64,000 nucleotides of DNA from Streptomyces gobiensis (lineage in GTDB: Bacteria > Actinomycetota > Actinomycetes > Streptomycetales > Streptomycetaceae). The translations under genes and the position numbers were made by a program. Each line of letters begins with the position of its first letter. Position 1 is the first letter of the stretch. The DNA lies in assembly GCF_021216675.1 (NCBI RefSeq), contig NZ_CP086120.1, positions 1,426,001-1,490,000 on the forward strand, in the 5' to 3' direction. The notes below the pieces were generated by a model that was not told the DNA's origin, ran no database searches, and saw nothing but the letters and a program-made list of their open reading frames with translations. Positions 63,798 through 64,000 of this stretch are shown in pieces.

Positions 63798-64000
63798 GAG
63801 GAGCAGTCTGTGTCCTGCGTTCCGCCCTGCCCCAGACCCGGCGCCCGGCGCCCCGTTCCGCCCCCCGTTCAGCTCAACGGAATGGCTGGCGTCAGACGCT
63901 GTGCGGTCTCGCTACGGAGGCGTCCGATAGCGTAGCGTCGTCCGTCGTAAGGGAGTTCGAGCTCTTTGTCGCCTTCCCGAGCAGCCTACGGAACCGCGTC
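63798..64000. other. Upstream region of the DUF1304 gene, window end
   Basis: No gene is supported in these last 203 bp. They probably contain the promoter of the DUF1304 gene on the minus strand. Nothing else was recognised. Confidence 0.4.

Overview
The window comes from a Streptomyces-like actinobacterium. The evidence is a very high GC content, strong third-position GC bias, many GTG starts, frequent ATGA/GTGA start-stop overlaps, and a gene set typical of the genus (ROK regulator, SpoIIE-type phosphatase, malQ, pepN, EttA, a sortase-anchored thioester surface protein). No mobile element, CRISPR array or rRNA was seen. There is one tRNA, tRNA-Arg(TCT).

Region by region. 1-6.7 kb: tail of a DUF559-like gene, a LysR regulator, an HNH nuclease, then an amino-sugar/disaccharide set (ROK regulator with a dyad operator, GH4 glycosidase, GlcNAc-type kinase) and a TauE/SafE permease. 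6.8-19 kb: a PAS-GAF-SpoIIE-ATPase signalling protein, a secreted GH84 beta-N-acetylglucosaminidase, malQ, a GC-rich repeat block, an EamA exporter and a Tat-type metallophosphoesterase. 19-22 kb: pepN and a lone VapB-like antitoxin. 22.2-32.2 kb: a seven-gene operon built around a PknG-type kinase, with its GlnX/GlnH membrane sensor pair plus a coiled-coil protein, a PP2C phosphatase, a von Willebrand A protein and an FHA protein. 32.2-44.5 kb: housekeeping and cell-surface genes (methyltransferase, globin, thioesterase, EttA, thioester surface protein, SSB, two dynamin-like GTPases, tRNA, MgtE).

44.7-56.6 kb holds a ten-gene, single-strand, mostly translationally coupled biosynthetic operon with a PucR-type regulator at its head. 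It contains a KAS III homologue, an AurF-type di-iron oxygenase, an atypical small carrier protein, an amino acid:carrier-protein ligase, a thioester-reductase-like SDR, a second di-iron ferritin-like protein, a phosphopantetheinyl transferase fused to an ACP, an MMPL exporter, an ICMT-like membrane methyltransferase and a fatty acyl-AMP ligase. I read this as a pathway that loads an amino acid and a fatty acid on carrier proteins, oxidises nitrogen or carbon at a di-iron centre, releases or reduces the product and exports it. I do not recognise the product, and this is the best candidate for an undescribed system.

56.7-64 kb: a secreted SGNH hydrolase, a perfect 22-bp inverted repeat, a pair of related lipoproteins followed by a two-component system, a PhnD-like/membrane/DoxX trio and a DUF1304 membrane protein. 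Dispersed GC-rich repeats occur at 15.5-16.1, 33.2-33.6, 50.05-50.13 and 63.1-63.4 kb. The third lies in frame inside the phosphopantetheinyl transferase gene.
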